DNA of 25,447 nucleotides from CANJDH01 sp964443245 (GTDB lineage: Bacteria > Pseudomonadota > Gammaproteobacteria > Burkholderiales > JAEUOS01). Each line of letters begins with the position of its first letter. The first letter of the stretch is position 1. Under the pieces are notes generated by a model. It was not told where the DNA came from and searched no databases. It was given only the letters and a program-made list of their open reading frames with translations. Location of the stretch: the NCBI GenBank assembly GCA_964443245.1, contig CAYUEG010000047.1:1-25447 (forward strand). The letters are read 5' to 3'. Shown one piece after another: positions 1 through 8,297 of this stretch. A program made the position numbers and the translations under genes.

Positions 1-710
1 AGCATGTCGGGCAGCGCCGCTATCGATTGAAATGCGCCGTTGTAGATCAATCGCGAATAAATCTCGTCGGCGTAGATCCATATCTGCGGATGTTTGTGCA
101 TGATCGCCGCGATTGCCTCCAGATCCTTCCTGGATAGCGAACCACCGGTGGGATTGTGCGGCGTATTCAGGATCAGCATCTTGGTGCGCGGCGTGATGGC
201 AGCCTCAAGCTCGGCCGGGTCGAACGCGAAATTGCGCGCTTCCTTCAACCCCAGCGGCACCGGCACCGCACCGTTGGCGACGATCTGCGATTCATAGATC
301 GGAAAGCCGGGATTCGGGTAAATCACCTCGTCGCCCACGCCGAAGTCGGTGGTGGAGAGGATCGCGTAGGCGATGAAGGGCTTGGCGCCGGAACCGACCA
401 CCACGTCGTCAGCCGTGACGCTTTGTGCGCCGGCCAGGCCGCGCATGCGATTGACTTCCTTCGCGATGGCCTCGCGCAATTCGGGAATGCCATTCGAGGG
501 TGTGTAACCGTGCTTGCCTTCACGAATTGCCTTGACGGCGGCATCCTGGATGTTGACCGGCGTCGGAAAATCCGGCTGGCCGATGCAAAACGAAATGATG
601 TCCTTGCCGGCACGCTGCAAGGCTGTGACCTCGGCAAGCACCACAAAGGCGTTTTCGGTACCGAGCGCGGACGAGCGATTCGACAGTTTGGGAAATTGTT
701 CGCTTTTCAT
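1..710 (-). CDS. PLP-dependent class I/II aminotransferase, N-terminal part (cut by window edge)
   Basis: This is the first 236 codons of a fold-type I aminotransferase; the reading frame stays open to the left edge, so the C-terminal part, including the Schiff-base lysine, is outside the window. Visible family features are the substrate-entry motif IGQPDFPTP near residue 43, the HGYTPSNGIPELREAI segment that precedes the cofactor site, the glycine turn VVVGSGAKP, the conserved LNTPHNPTGG segment with its cofactor-contacting asparagine, and YADEIYSRLIY, which holds the aspartate that pairs with the pyridine nitrogen. The family moves amino groups between amino acids and 2-oxo acids in the cytoplasm; aspartate aminotransferase is the most common function of close relatives, but the substrate cannot be fixed from this fragment. 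An AAGGAG lies 12 bases before the ATG. The gene starts 60 bases after pncB and is probably cotranscribed with it. Confidence 0.9.
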   Translation of the reverse strand, partial: MKSEQFPKLSNRSSALGTENAFVVLAEVTALQRAGKDIISFCIGQPDFPTPVNIQDAAVKAIREGKHGYTPSNGIPELREAIAKEVNRMRGLAGAQSVTADDVVVGSGAKPFIAYAILSTTDFGVGDEVIYPNPGFPIYESQIVANGAVPVPLGLKEARNFAFDPAELEAAITPRTKMLILNTPHNPTGGSLSRKDLEAIAAIMHKHPQIWIYADEIYSRLIYNGAFQSIAALPDM

Positions 711-770
711 GGTTGGGCAAGTCTCCTTCGCCCGGCATTTTACCGGTGCGGCCTGGAAACCGTCTGTCAT

Positions 771-1952
771 TCAGGCGGGTTGAGGGATTTCAAAGACCTG
801 GCGCAAATACGCCAGATAGTGTTCGTCATCGCACATGTTCTTGTCCGGCGAATCAGACAGTTTGGCGACCGGCTGGCCGTTACAGCGCACCATCTTGATG
901 ACAATGTTGAGCGGGATGTATCCCAAATCGTTGGTCAGGTTGGTCCCGATACCGAAAGCCGTCAATGCCCGCCCGCGAAACCGTTCATACAGGCGGATCG
1001 CCAACGGCACGTCCAGGCCATCTGAGAACACCAGTGTCTTGGTACGCGGGTCAACCCGGTTCTTGCGATAGTGCTCGATCAGACGTTCGCCCCATTCGAA
1101 CGGATCTCCGGAATCGTGGCGGGCGCCGTCAAACAGCTTGCAGAAGTACATGTCGAAGTCGCGCAGGAAGGCGCTCATGCCGTAGACGTCGGAGAGGGCA
1201 ATCCCCAGATCGCCCCGGTACTCACGCGCCCACATGTCGAAGGCGTACTGCTGTGAATCCCGCAAGCGCGGCCCCAGTGCCTGCGCTGCCTGCAGATACT
1301 CATGCGCCATGGTACCGAGCGGAATCAGGCCGTGGCGCATCGCCAGCTCCACATTGGAAGTGCCGGCGAAGTTGCTGCCCAGACCCTTTTTGAGAGTGGA
1401 CACTACCTCATCCTGCCAGTGTTTTGAAAAGCGCCGCCGCGTACCGTAATCGGCAATCCGCATGTCGGCCAGATCAGCCTGGTCTGCCACCAGGCCGATT
1501 TTTGCGGCGAGCCGACGCCGCCCTTCAATGACGTCCGGTTGCGGCTGCGTGTTGCGAAAATAGACCTCGTTGACGATGGCGAGCAGTGGAATCTCGAACA
1601 GGATGGTGTGCAGCCAGGGCCCCTTGACCGTAAGGTTCAAACCCCCATCATCCGCCGCTTCGACCAGGACGTACTTCGCGTTCATCTGGAACAGTGCGAG
1701 AAAATCGACAAAGTCGCTCTTGATGAAGCGCAGGCCGCGCAAATAGGCCAATTCCGGTTCGGTAAACCGCAGCTGGCACAAGCCCGCAATCTCTTCCCGA
1801 ATTTGGGCCACGTAGGGCGCCAGCCGGGCACCCGGATTGCGGCACTTGAATCGGTATTCCACCTGTGCCCCGGGAAACTGATGGAGCACCACCTGCATCA
1901 TGGTGAACTTGTACAGGTCGGTGTCGAGCAACGAGGAAATGATCATGGTCAC
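771..1952 (-). CDS. pncB: Nicotinate phosphoribosyltransferase
   Basis: PncB joins nicotinate to PRPP with ATP hydrolysis to make nicotinate mononucleotide, the entry step of NAD salvage (Preiss-Handler route), in the cytoplasm. The 393-residue product has the usual length and the family landmarks: the N-terminal SLLDTDLYKFTMMQ, the GTRRRFSKHWQ segment around residue 170, GTSNVELA and GTMAHEYLQA in the middle, and the phosphate-binding DGLDVP and FGIGTNLTND segments near the C-terminus. The GTG start overlaps the stop codon of dusA (GTGA), which indicates translational coupling; an in-frame ATG two codons later is an equally possible start. The aminotransferase gene follows 60 bases downstream. 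Nothing is unusual about the gene. Confidence 0.96.
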   Translation of the reverse strand: MTMIISSLLDTDLYKFTMMQVVLHQFPGAQVEYRFKCRNPGARLAPYVAQIREEIAGLCQLRFTEPELAYLRGLRFIKSDFVDFLALFQMNAKYVLVEAADDGGLNLTVKGPWLHTILFEIPLLAIVNEVYFRNTQPQPDVIEGRRRLAAKIGLVADQADLADMRIADYGTRRRFSKHWQDEVVSTLKKGLGSNFAGTSNVELAMRHGLIPLGTMAHEYLQAAQALGPRLRDSQQYAFDMWAREYRGDLGIALSDVYGMSAFLRDFDMYFCKLFDGARHDSGDPFEWGERLIEHYRKNRVDPRTKTLVFSDGLDVPLAIRLYERFRGRALTAFGIGTNLTNDLGYIPLNIVIKMVRCNGQPVAKLSDSPDKNMCDDEHYLAYLRQVFEIPQPA

Positions 1953-2956
1953 GCTGCCATTCGCCGCGGCTCGGCCAGGCGCGCCGCTTCGCTGATGAGG
2001 GCCGGATCGTTGGCCTTGAGGCGCCCCGCATCAGACAGGAGGCGGCGCCATGCCCGTGCACCCGGTACCCCCTGGTAGAGGCCCAGCATGTGTCGGGTAA
2101 CAGCGCGCAACGGCACACCCTGTGCCACCTGTTCGGCCGCGTACTCCACCATCTGGTCGACGACACCCATGCGGCTCGTCAAGGCGAAATCATCGCCAAA
2201 CCAGCGCGCGTCGGCATCGGCCATCCACCAGGGATCGTGATAGGCCTGCCGCCCGATCATCACGCCATCTGCCGACTGCAACTGCCCGGCGACCTCCTCG
2301 TGCCTGGCAATGCCGCCATTGACCACGATGGTGAAATCGGGAAACTCCCGCTTCAACCGGGAAGCGTAGTCGTATCGCAACGGCGGAATCTCTCGATTCT
2401 CTTTCGGGCTCAACCCCTTGAGCCATGCACTGCGCGCATGCACGATGAAGACACGCGCCCCACCTTCGCTGACAGTGCCCACAAAATCCCGCACGAACGC
2501 GTAGCTGTCGTTCCGATCAATCCCGATGCGATGCTTGACTGTGACGGGTATGGCATCGGGCTTACGCAAGGCATCCACCATCGCCTTGACGCATTCACGC
2601 ACCAGCAGCGGTTCGGCCATCAGACAGGCGCCGAATGCACCGCGCTGCACCCGCTCCGAAGGGCAACCGCAATTGAGGTTGATCTCGTCATAGCCCCATT
2701 GTTCCGCCAGACGAGCGCAGTGCGCCAGATCTTCCGGCTCGCTTCCACCTAGCTGGAGCGCGACCGGATGTTCCTGATCGCTGAAATCCAGATGCCGCGG
2801 TACATCACCGTGCAGCAGTGCACCCGTGGTGACCATTTCGGTGTACAGGCGCGCATGACGGGTCAACAGGCGGTGGAAGAAGCGGCAATGCCGGTCGGTC
2901 CAGTCCATCATCGGCGCAACGCAAAAACGCCAGGGAGAGAAATTTGTCGCAATCAT
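1949..2956 (-). CDS. dusA: tRNA-dihydrouridine(20/20a) synthase DusA
   Basis: DusA is an FMN enzyme that reduces uridine to 5,6-dihydrouridine in the D-loop of tRNA, using NADPH. The 335-residue product starts with the flavin-binding segment FCVAPMMDWTDRHCRFF, followed by ALQLGGSEPEDL and INLNCGCPSERVQ, where Cys98 is the expected catalytic acid. Later come VKHRIGID, VHARSAWLKGLSPKENR (specific to the DusA branch), VNGGI and GVMIGRQAY, all of the TIM-barrel phosphate-binding type. The C-terminal helical domain (LGLYQGVPGARAWRRLLS) binds tRNA in this family. The gene is first in a dusA-pncB-aminotransferase run and is divergent from the histidine phosphatase gene, with only 47 bases between the two starts, so both promoters must lie in or near that gap. 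Confidence 0.96.
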   Translation of the reverse strand: MIATNFSPWRFCVAPMMDWTDRHCRFFHRLLTRHARLYTEMVTTGALLHGDVPRHLDFSDQEHPVALQLGGSEPEDLAHCARLAEQWGYDEINLNCGCPSERVQRGAFGACLMAEPLLVRECVKAMVDALRKPDAIPVTVKHRIGIDRNDSYAFVRDFVGTVSEGGARVFIVHARSAWLKGLSPKENREIPPLRYDYASRLKREFPDFTIVVNGGIARHEEVAGQLQSADGVMIGRQAYHDPWWMADADARWFGDDFALTSRMGVVDQMVEYAAEQVAQGVPLRAVTRHMLGLYQGVPGARAWRRLLSDAGRLKANDPALISEAARLAEPRRMAA

Positions 2957-3003
2957 GGGAATCGACGAGAATTATAGGTGTCGCTCATCCCCTCCCTGTT
3001 GCC

Positions 3004-3588
3004 ATGAACTGGCTTTTTCGCCCTCTGCTCCTGTGCGCGCTCCTGATGTCGGTACACCTTCCGGCCCGGGCGGACGCCGTCGCAGATGCCATTCGCAAAG
3101 GGGGAGTCGCCCTGTTGATGCGGCACGCCACTGCGCCCGGCGGGGGCGACCCGCCCGGTTTCAGGCTCGATGACTGCAGCACCCAGCGCAATCTTTCCGA
3201 AGAGGGCCGCGCCGAGGCACGCCGGATCGGCAGCCACCTCAAAAAACTCGGCTTGCAGTCCGGGGAAGTACTTTCCAGTCAATGGTGCCGCTGCCGCGAA
3301 ACGGCGTCCCTGGCGTTTGGCAGCTACCAGGATTGGCCCATGCTCAATTCCTTTTTCAGCGATCGCAGCACCGAACCGAAGCAAAAGGCTGCGGTAGTCA
3401 ATCGCATCAGCCAGATCAAACCCGGACAGAGGCCTTTGGTACTGGTGACGCATCAGGTCATCGTGACCTCCGTGACCGGCATTTTTCCGCAATCCGGCGA
3501 GGTCGTCGTGGTGGCGCCCGAACAGGTCGCCGGCAAGAACACGGTACGCGTGATCGGCACGCTCAAACCGGAGGCAGCCACACCGTGA
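3004..3588 (+). CDS. Exported histidine phosphatase family protein
   Basis: This 194-residue protein belongs to the histidine phosphatase (phosphoglycerate-mutase-like) superfamily. The motif LLMRHAT (Arg40, His41) carries the nucleophilic histidine, and VLVTHQVIV (His150) carries the second catalytic histidine. Residues 1-23 form a signal peptide with a hydrophobic core and a PARA-type cleavage site, so the protein is likely periplasmic. The mature part has cysteines at positions 58, 95 and 97. I chose the ATG at 3004 because it places the signal peptide at the N-terminus; an upstream in-frame TTG at 2944 would bury it and overlap the dusA start. The substrate is unknown; phosphorylated sugars and general phosphate esters are usual for the family. 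The stop codon overlaps the start of the ROK kinase gene. Confidence 0.85.
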   Translation: MNWLFRPLLLCALLMSVHLPARADAVADAIRKGGVALLMRHATAPGGGDPPGFRLDDCSTQRNLSEEGRAEARRIGSHLKKLGLQSGEVLSSQWCRCRETASLAFGSYQDWPMLNSFFSDRSTEPKQKAAVVNRISQIKPGQRPLVLVTHQVIVTSVTGIFPQSGEVVVVAPEQVAGKNTVRVIGTLKPEAATP

Positions 3589-4484
3589 GTGACTCCGTTC
3601 CCTATCGCATCGGCATCGATCTGGGCGGGACCAAGATCGAAGGCGTGGCGCTTGACCGCCACGGGCATGAAGTTGCCCGCCGCCGCATCGACACGCAGGC
3701 CGAGGGGGGCACTGCGCACATCCTGGCGCGCGTCGCGCAACTCTATGCCGGGCTGGTGTACGTCATCGATGATGCGCACCACACTGTCGGAGTGGGGTCA
3801 CCGGGCGCAATTTCGACCCGCACCGGTTTGCTCAAGAACTCGAACACCGTGTGCCTGAACGGCGTGCCCTTGCTGGACATGCTCGAAGACACCTTAAAAC
3901 ATGCTGTGGCGATCGAGAACGACGCCAACTGTTTCGCCATGGCCGAGGCCATCCATGGTGCAGGCCGCGGCCATGGAATGGTATTCGGCGTGATTCTGGG
4001 TACCGGCTGCGGCGGCGGTATCGTCATCGATGGCAAGGTGCGGCGCGGTCCCCAGGCCATCGCCGGAGAATGGGGCCACATGGTGATCGACCCGTCCGGA
4101 CCGCCCTGCTTTTGCGGTGCCCACGGTTGTGTCGAAACCTTCATCTCGGGTAGCGGGCTGGAGAAGCGCTTCCACCAACGGTTTTCACGTTTCTTGAGTG
4201 CGCGTGACATCCATCGGGGATTTCAGGCGGGCGACGCCGATTGCGGTCTGGCGATGACGGAATTTTTCGAACGATTCGGGCAGGCAATGGCCAACCTCAT
4301 TGCCGTCCTCGACCCGGACATCGTGGTGCTGGGTGGCGGCCTTTCCCAAATCGACCAGCTTTATTCACGCGGCGTCGCCGAAGTGGAAAAGCGCGTCTTC
4401 AGTGATGGTCTTTCGACCCCGATCGTCCGCAACCAGTTGGGCGATTCAGCCGGCGTGATCGGCGCAGCGCTGATCGGCATTTAA
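3585..4484 (+). CDS. mak: ROK-family sugar kinase, Mak-like (fructokinase)
   Basis: This 299-residue cytoplasmic kinase phosphorylates a hexose at the expense of ATP; overall similarity to E. coli Mak suggests fructose (manno(fructo)kinase). The N-terminal phosphate loop IGIDLGGTKIEG, the catalytic aspartate in AIENDANC (Asp113), the second phosphate loop LGTGCGGGI, and the ROK zinc site (His165 in GEWGH, Cys175, Cys177, Cys182 in PPCFCGAHGCVETF) are all present. LDPDIVVLGGG near the C-terminus closes the ATP site. The start is a GTG at 3585 that overlaps the phosphatase stop (GTGA), with GGAGG ten bases upstream. The pairing with the phosphatase is by position only; no transporter or glycosidase is next to it. 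Confidence 0.88.
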   Translation: MSDSVPYRIGIDLGGTKIEGVALDRHGHEVARRRIDTQAEGGTAHILARVAQLYAGLVYVIDDAHHTVGVGSPGAISTRTGLLKNSNTVCLNGVPLLDMLEDTLKHAVAIENDANCFAMAEAIHGAGRGHGMVFGVILGTGCGGGIVIDGKVRRGPQAIAGEWGHMVIDPSGPPCFCGAHGCVETFISGSGLEKRFHQRFSRFLSARDIHRGFQAGDADCGLAMTEFFERFGQAMANLIAVLDPDIVVLGGGLSQIDQLYSRGVAEVEKRVFSDGLSTPIVRNQLGDSAGVIGAALIGI

Positions 4485-4496
4485 GGCCGGCCGCGC

Positions 4497-5081
4497 TCAG
4501 GCTTCGTTACGGCGCCCTTCCATCACCTGCTCAATCACGCCCAGCAGGGCTTTGCGCGTCGTCGGCTTGGTGACGTAACCGTCTGCACCTGCCATGAAGC
4601 CGCGCGAGATGTCGGCCATCTCCGCACGGCCGGACACCATGACCACCGGAATGTCGCCAATCACCTTGTGCTGCCGAATCCTTTCAAGAATCTTGAAGCC
4701 CTCGATATCCGGCAGCATCACGTCCATCAGGATCAGGTCAGGCAGGCGGGGATCGCGCAGGCGCTCGACCACTTCCTTTCCGTTGAATGCGGTCACCGGG
4801 TCATATCCGGCTGCCGTCAGCATCCGCTGCAACATGGACGAAGTGAGCGGCTCGTCCTCGACCACCAGCACTTTGGCCTTGCCGTGAATCGGCTTGAAGG
4901 GTCGCAGACCCGGGCGCGCCATCGACACGCAAAAACCGCCGTGGGCAATTTCATTCTCGCCAATCAGCGCTTCTGCCTCGATCTTGGCCTTCTGGGCCGG
5001 CGTCACCGGTGCCACAGTGCGTGCCGGGAAGAAGCTGGTGAAGTCGAGATCGTTGTCTTCAGGAGGGGCTGGGGTCGCCAT
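4497..5081 (-). CDS. Single-domain response regulator with N-terminal extension
   Basis: The product has 194 residues. Residues 1-68 form a Pro/Ala- and acid-rich tail with no domain I recognise; residues 69-190 are a complete receiver domain. The acidic pair is Glu75/Asp76, the phosphoacceptor is Asp120 in LILMDVMLP, the switch residue is Ser150 in VMVSGR, and the conserved lysine is Lys172 in VTKPTT. No DNA-binding or enzymatic output domain follows, so it should work by protein contact or as a phosphate shuttle. It reads in the same direction as the receiver-HPt gene, 124 bases downstream of it; that gap holds a 6-bp hairpin (5175-5189) with no T run. No histidine kinase gene is adjacent. 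It converges on the sugar kinase gene with 12 bases between. Confidence 0.85.
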   Translation of the reverse strand: MATPAPPEDNDLDFTSFFPARTVAPVTPAQKAKIEAEALIGENEIAHGGFCVSMARPGLRPFKPIHGKAKVLVVEDEPLTSSMLQRMLTAAGYDPVTAFNGKEVVERLRDPRLPDLILMDVMLPDIEGFKILERIRQHKVIGDIPVVMVSGRAEMADISRGFMAGADGYVTKPTTRKALLGVIEQVMEGRRNEA

Positions 5082-5205
5082 TCGGACAATCAGGTCGTTG
5101 GTCGCATGTATCGACCCGCATTATCCACCAATGCTGTCAAGCTGGCCGTTCGCGCAGCCGCCATGCACGCCTCGCATGCCATCGGCATGGCAACAGGGCG
5201 GGGCC

Positions 5206-5946
5206 TCAAACCAGTTGCACCTTCAGATTCGCCAGGTGATGGCGAAACGCAGCCAGCTGGGTGCGAATCACGGCCTCATCGTGCGCCAGTGCGGCACGCT
5301 CGATCATGTCTCCCATCCGGCAGATGGCGTCAAATCCGTAGGCGCCCGCCGTGCCTTTGAGGGTGTGACCAGTGCGTGCGAGGAGGTCGAAATTCCGGTC
5401 CGCCAGCCCCGCTTCGATTTTCGCAATATCTTCCTGACGAGTCGACAAGAACACGGGGAGGAGGCCCTGCAACGCCTTGCTCACGCACACCACTTCTGCC
5501 GCACTCCTTGAATTGCCACATGCAGGTTCAGGCTGTCCCACCGCAGGATCGCTACCCAGGGCTTCTGCCAGGGCATTTTTCAACTGTGCCAGCGTCAGCG
5601 GCTTGCGCAACGTCTCGTTGCACCCGGCCCGCAGCGCCCTCTTCAATGCATCCTGATCGACATGTGACGTCAATGCGAGAATCGATCGACGGTAGCCGGC
5701 TGCGCGGAGTTGCCGAACTGCATCGAGCCCATGCAACAGTGGCATCTCCATGTCCATCAAAACCGCGTCGGGCTGCTCGCGCATTGTCAGCTCCACCGCC
5801 TCCTGGCCATTGCACGCCTCCAGGGCAGTCAGCCCAAGCTTTTTCAGATACAGCACGACAAGCTTGCGCATGTCATCCGCATCTTCGGCCACCAGCACCC
5901 TTTGGGGTGCCGTCGGACTGCGCGGTGGTTCAGCAGGAAGCAACAC
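5206..5946 (-). CDS. Receiver-HPt fusion protein (phosphorelay intermediate)
   Basis: The 246-residue product combines a receiver domain (residues about 16-132: acidic pair Glu21/Asp22, phosphoacceptor Asp65 in VLMDMEMP, Thr93, Lys115 in LRKPLT) with a C-terminal histidine phosphotransfer domain (about 155-240), whose phosphorylatable His194 lies in the classic GHTLKGTAGAYG motif. Such proteins pass phosphate between aspartate and histidine in multistep relays and have no kinase activity of their own. A sensor kinase must be supplied from elsewhere. The start is a GTG at 5946 (a TTG follows at once); no clear ribosome binding site precedes it, so the start is uncertain. The gene is divergent from the receiver-Ser/Thr kinase gene and upstream of the single-domain regulator, which makes a three-gene signalling group. 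Confidence 0.83.
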   Translation of the reverse strand: MLLPAEPPRSPTAPQRVLVAEDADDMRKLVVLYLKKLGLTALEACNGQEAVELTMREQPDAVLMDMEMPLLHGLDAVRQLRAAGYRRSILALTSHVDQDALKRALRAGCNETLRKPLTLAQLKNALAEALGSDPAVGQPEPACGNSRSAAEVVCVSKALQGLLPVFLSTRQEDIAKIEAGLADRNFDLLARTGHTLKGTAGAYGFDAICRMGDMIERAALAHDEAVIRTQLAAFRHHLANLKVQLV

Positions 5947-6233
5947 TGGTCAGCGGTATGGAAAGGAGCTTAAGCGTGCCTGCTTGAACCGGCGGCCCGT
6001 CCCGGCCAGCTGGCTGCGCGCAGACCCGACACGGAAGGGCGCGAACACAGGCACAAATGCAGCGAGCTCGCATTATGCACAGGGGCAGATCGCGATGCCA
6101 CGGCTGTGGGCCCAAATTGACAATTGTTTGCGAATCGACCTGGCGAATGCGGGTAAAGTCTCCACCCGGCCGCCTCTGCATCACTGGCACGCCTGCTAGC
6201 CGTGCCACCCCATCAGCCGACCCGCTTCAATCC
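5947..6233. other. Intergenic region between divergent signalling genes
   Basis: These 287 bases separate the receiver-HPt gene (minus) from the receiver-Ser/Thr kinase gene (plus). I see no convincing gene. A TTGACA at 6117-6122 lies inside a small palindrome (AATTGACAATT) and could be a plus-strand -35 element, but no good -10 sits at the right distance. An ATTATG at 6072-6077 reads CATAAT on the minus strand and could serve as a -10 for the receiver-HPt gene, again without a good -35. Confidence 0.35.
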
Positions 6234-7472
6234 ATGCATGTCTTGATCATCGACGATGCGCCCGATTTCCGCGCGCTCGCCTCCCAGTTTGTCGCCATCG
6301 AATGGCCTCACGCACACGTCGAGGAATACGATCCGCTCACCCGGGGCATTCCGCCAGCCGACTTCGCCTGGGCGGATGTGGACGTGGTGTTGCTCGATTT
6401 CATGCTGGGCAGGGAAGACGGCCTTGACTGGCTGCGCCGGCTTCGCACCATACCCGGCATGCCGCCGATCATCTTCATGACCGGTAGCGGCAGTGAAGAC
6501 GTCGCCGTCAGGGCAATCAAGCTGGGCGCAGCGGACTACCTGCGCAAGCACGACCTCTCGCGCCAGCGGTTGGTAGAGGCAATCCGCGAGTGCCTTGAGG
6601 GTACCGGCAAAGACATCGCCTTCGAACCTGTCCTGGGTGACACCCAGGATGACCAGTTCGCAGTCCGACCGGCGGCCGGTGATGCGGCGGAGAATATCCA
6701 CATCAATGGTTACCGCATCCTGCGCAAGCTCGGAGAAGGCGGCATGGCGGTGGTGTACCTGACCGAGCACCTCAAAACCGGTGCGGAGCGGGTACTGAAG
6801 ATTCTCGATACACGGATCAGCGCCGACCCGGCCTTCCTGGATCGGTTCATCCACGAGTACGGCATCATTTCGCGGATCGACAGCCCCTACGTGGTGCGCA
6901 TCCACGACCAGGGATTTACCAGCGACCACGCCTACATTTCCATGGAGCACCTTCCCGGCGGTGATCTGAAGGAGCGCATCGCGGCGGGACTCAAGGCAGA
7001 AGACGCCTTGCGCATCTTCCGGCAGTTGATCGAAGCCTTGAAAGCCGTACACGATGCAGGCATCGTGCATCGGGACCTCAAACCGCACAACATCATGTTT
7101 CGTGCTGACGGCAGTATTGCCCTGCTCGATTTCGGCGTTGCACGCGACACTGAAATCGAGCACAACATCACGCACCAGGGATTTGTCATCGGCACACCCA
7201 ACTACATGAGCCCGGAGCAGGCCGAGGGCCGTCGCGTTGATCACCGCAGCGATCTCTACAGCGCTGGCGCCATCCTGTTCGAGATGCTCACGGGCAAACC
7301 GCCGTACAAGTCAGACAGCATGCCCGGCCTGATGTATGCCCACATCAACTCGCCTGTTCCCCGGCTGCCGCCCAAACTGGCCGAATACCAGATACTGATC
7401 GACCGGCTGATGGCCAAGAAGCCGGAGCAGCGCTATCAAAGCGCCCTCCAGTTGCTCCCTGAGCCGGATTGA
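6234..7472 (+). CDS. Receiver-Ser/Thr protein kinase fusion (PknB type)
   Basis: The 412-residue cytoplasmic protein fuses a response-regulator receiver domain (residues 1-122: Asp7/Asp8, phosphoacceptor Asp55 in VVLLDFMLG, Thr83 in FMTGSG, Lys105) to a eukaryotic-like protein kinase (about 158-405). The kinase looks active: glycine-rich loop GEGGMA at 167-172, ATP-anchoring Lys189 in VLKIL, helix-C glutamate Glu208, catalytic HRDLKPHN at 279-286, DFG at 299-301, activation-loop end GTPNYMSPEQ, and LYSAGAILFEMLTG. There is no membrane segment and no extracellular sensor; the chain ends just after the kinase fold. Phosphorylation of Asp55 would be expected to control the kinase (inference). 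I chose the ATG at 6234 because it directly precedes the first receiver strand; earlier in-frame starts add sequence that does not look like a domain. The start lacks a clear Shine-Dalgarno sequence. Confidence 0.88.
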   Translation: MHVLIIDDAPDFRALASQFVAIEWPHAHVEEYDPLTRGIPPADFAWADVDVVLLDFMLGREDGLDWLRRLRTIPGMPPIIFMTGSGSEDVAVRAIKLGAADYLRKHDLSRQRLVEAIRECLEGTGKDIAFEPVLGDTQDDQFAVRPAAGDAAENIHINGYRILRKLGEGGMAVVYLTEHLKTGAERVLKILDTRISADPAFLDRFIHEYGIISRIDSPYVVRIHDQGFTSDHAYISMEHLPGGDLKERIAAGLKAEDALRIFRQLIEALKAVHDAGIVHRDLKPHNIMFRADGSIALLDFGVARDTEIEHNITHQGFVIGTPNYMSPEQAEGRRVDHRSDLYSAGAILFEMLTGKPPYKSDSMPGLMYAHINSPVPRLPPKLAEYQILIDRLMAKKPEQRYQSALQLLPEPD

Positions 7473-7493
7473 GCCAGCCTGTTCTGACCCAGC

Positions 7494-8216
7494 CTAGAAC
7501 GCCATGTAGCCGCCGTCCACGGGCAGAATGGCCCCGGTAATGAATGCGGCGGCCGGCGAGCACAGGAACATCACCGGCCCGGCCATGTCGACAGGATCGG
7601 CCCAACGTTTCATCGGCGTCCGGTCGATCACCGCCTTGTTTGACTCCGGGTTGTCGCGCAGCGGCTGCGTCAGGGCGGTTGCCACCCAGCCCGGCGCAAT
7701 CGCATTGACGCGAATGCCATCATCGGCATAGGCAATGGCCAGGGAGCGGGTCAGCTGCATCACGCCGCCCTTGCTCGCACTGTAGGCAGGGGTGATGGCC
7801 GCGCCAAAGAAGCTGCGCATCGAGGCGGTGTTGACGATGCTGCCCCTTGACGCCTTCAGCAGCGGGCGTGCCAGCGCACAAAGGCGCTGGGTGCCGTTCA
7901 GGTTGACGTTGATCACTTGCTCAAACTGAACCGGATCGTGTTCCGCCCCGGCGCGCCGAATCATGCCGGCGCAATTGACCAGCACATCCAGCGTGGCGAA
8001 TGACGACATCAATGCGCTGCAAGCAGAAAGGTCACCCACATCCAGTGCCGCTGCCCGCATGCCGGCAGCACGGGCTGGCCCCAGTTCCGCCTCGGTCAGC
8101 CCGGTAACGGTAACCTCGGCGCCGGCCGCTGCAAAACCCGAGCCGATGGCAAACCCGATGCCGCTTGATCCGCCTGAAACCAGTACCTTCTTGCCTGCAA
8201 AAATCCCTTCAAACAT
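7494..8216 (-). CDS. Short-chain dehydrogenase/reductase (SDR) family oxidoreductase
   Basis: This 240-residue classical SDR has the cofactor loop GGSSGIGFAIG (residues 15-25), an acidic LDVGD after the fourth strand, NCAG at 81-84, catalytic Ser132, and Tyr145/Lys149 in the YSASKGG motif. The C-terminal SPAAAFITGAILPVDGGY is typical of the FabG-like classical group. It oxidises an alcohol or reduces a ketone using NAD(H) or NADP(H); the substrate cannot be told. I chose the ATG at 8216 because AAGGAG stands nine bases before it and because it starts right at the fold; a longer frame to 8252 has no such support. The gene converges with the kinase-fusion gene and is divergent from the TPR gene. 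Nothing ties it to the downstream catabolic operon. Confidence 0.9.
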   Translation of the reverse strand: MFEGIFAGKKVLVSGGSSGIGFAIGSGFAAAGAEVTVTGLTEAELGPARAAGMRAAALDVGDLSACSALMSSFATLDVLVNCAGMIRRAGAEHDPVQFEQVINVNLNGTQRLCALARPLLKASRGSIVNTASMRSFFGAAITPAYSASKGGVMQLTRSLAIAYADDGIRVNAIAPGWVATALTQPLRDNPESNKAVIDRTPMKRWADPVDMAGPVMFLCSPAAAFITGAILPVDGGYMAF

Positions 8217-8232
8217 GGTGCTTTTCTCCTTA

Positions 8233-8265
8233 TTGCATCCAGAAACTGCCACAGCCTCGTATGAT
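8233..8265 (+). promoter_or_regulatory. Weak promoter candidate for the TPR gene
   Basis: In the 81-base gap between the divergent SDR and TPR genes, TATGAT at 8260-8265 is a good -10 hexamer about 30 bases before the TPR start codon. The only -35-like hexamer, TTGCAT at 8233-8238, is 21 bases away, which is too far for a standard promoter, so this remains tentative. Confidence 0.25.
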
Positions 8266-8297
8266 AGTCACCTTCCACTACTTGAAACGGAATCAGC

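Noticed and set aside
2944..3003. Upstream TTG start for the histidine phosphatase
   Set aside because: It would put 20 polar residues before the signal peptide and overlap the dusA start; the ATG at 3004 is better.
4485..4492. GGCCGGCC palindrome between the convergent sugar kinase and response regulator genes
   Set aside because: At 8 bases, with no loop and no T run, it is too short to call a terminator and is expected by chance in GC-rich DNA.
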